A stretch of DNA of 5,542 nt from an uncultured Collinsella sp. (GTDB taxonomy: Bacteria; Actinomycetota; Coriobacteriia; Coriobacteriales; Coriobacteriaceae), in NCBI GenBank assembly GCA_959605475.1, contig CAUHFS010000078.1, forward strand, positions 1-5,542, in the 5' to 3' direction. The notes under the pieces are model-generated. The model searched no databases and was not told the origin of the DNA. It saw only the letters and a list, made by a program, of their open reading frames with translations. The translations under genes and the position numbers were made by a program. Each line of letters opens with the position of its first letter. Position 1 is the stretch's first letter. Below, piece by piece: positions 5,500 to 5,542 of this stretch.

Positions 5500-5508
5500 A
5501 TGATAACA
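5500..5508 (-). promoter_or_regulatory. Candidate extended -10 promoter for tyrS
   Basis: On the minus strand TGTTATCAT has the TG of an extended -10 and a hexamer matching TATAAT at five of six positions. It sits in the only AT-rich patch of the leader, about 70 bp upstream of the ATG. No convincing -35 was found. Confidence 0.35.
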
Positions 5509-5542
5509 AACTGACGCGACGCGGCACCTACGACAGGAAAAT

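Larger units (their letters stand above)
5432..5542. other. tyrS leader and upstream region
   Basis: This segment holds the tyrS ribosome binding site, a leader hairpin and an AT-rich promoter-like patch. Beyond about 5510 nothing is recognised, and no gene end is evident before the window stops. Confidence 0.5.

Noticed and set aside
5432..5527. In-frame 32-codon upstream extension of tyrS.
   Set aside because: AAGGAGG seven bases before the ATG at 5431 defines the start. The extension runs through the leader hairpin and the promoter-like patch.

Overview
The window is GC-rich with ordinary bacterial gene packing, strong AAGGAG-type ribosome binding sites, and intergenic gaps littered with short palindromes built on GGGGAC/GTCCCC. 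This pattern, plus the protein sequences, resembles the human-gut actinobacterial class Coriobacteriia, most likely Collinsella or a close relative. That placement is an inference from general familiarity; no 16S or database search supports it here.

Layout. Positions 1-90 hold the last 29 codons of an unidentified plus-strand gene. Its TGA overlaps the ATG of a Cof-type HAD phosphatase (87-929, plus). A second, divergent-in-sequence Cof-type HAD phosphatase (1047-1841, minus) converges on it; the 117-bp gap between them is full of GGGGACGTTC-type inverted repeats. Upstream of the second phosphatase, on the same strand, is adenine deaminase (ade, 2040-3860, minus). Upstream again is a tyrosyl-tRNA synthetase of the HLGH/KMSKS type with a C-terminal S4 domain (tyrS, 4220-5431, minus). 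The last 111 bases are the tyrS leader and promoter zone.

The three minus-strand genes are separated by 198 and 359 bp. Each has its own ribosome binding site, and candidate promoter elements lie before each, so they look like three transcription units rather than one operon. Functionally they are unlinked housekeeping or salvage genes: tyrosine charging of tRNA, adenine to hypoxanthine salvage, and phosphatases of unknown substrate.

The coding content is ordinary. The interest lies in the intergenic DNA. A 35-bp hairpin repeat occurs twice, and each copy begins at or near the stop codon of the gene it follows. A roughly 59-bp palindromic element before ade has its right arm matched near 1000. 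A 99-bp extended palindrome lies downstream of tyrS and contains the likely tyrS terminator. A dyad overlaps the candidate -10 of ade. I see no CRISPR array, transposase, tRNA or rRNA, and no convincing new multi-gene system.
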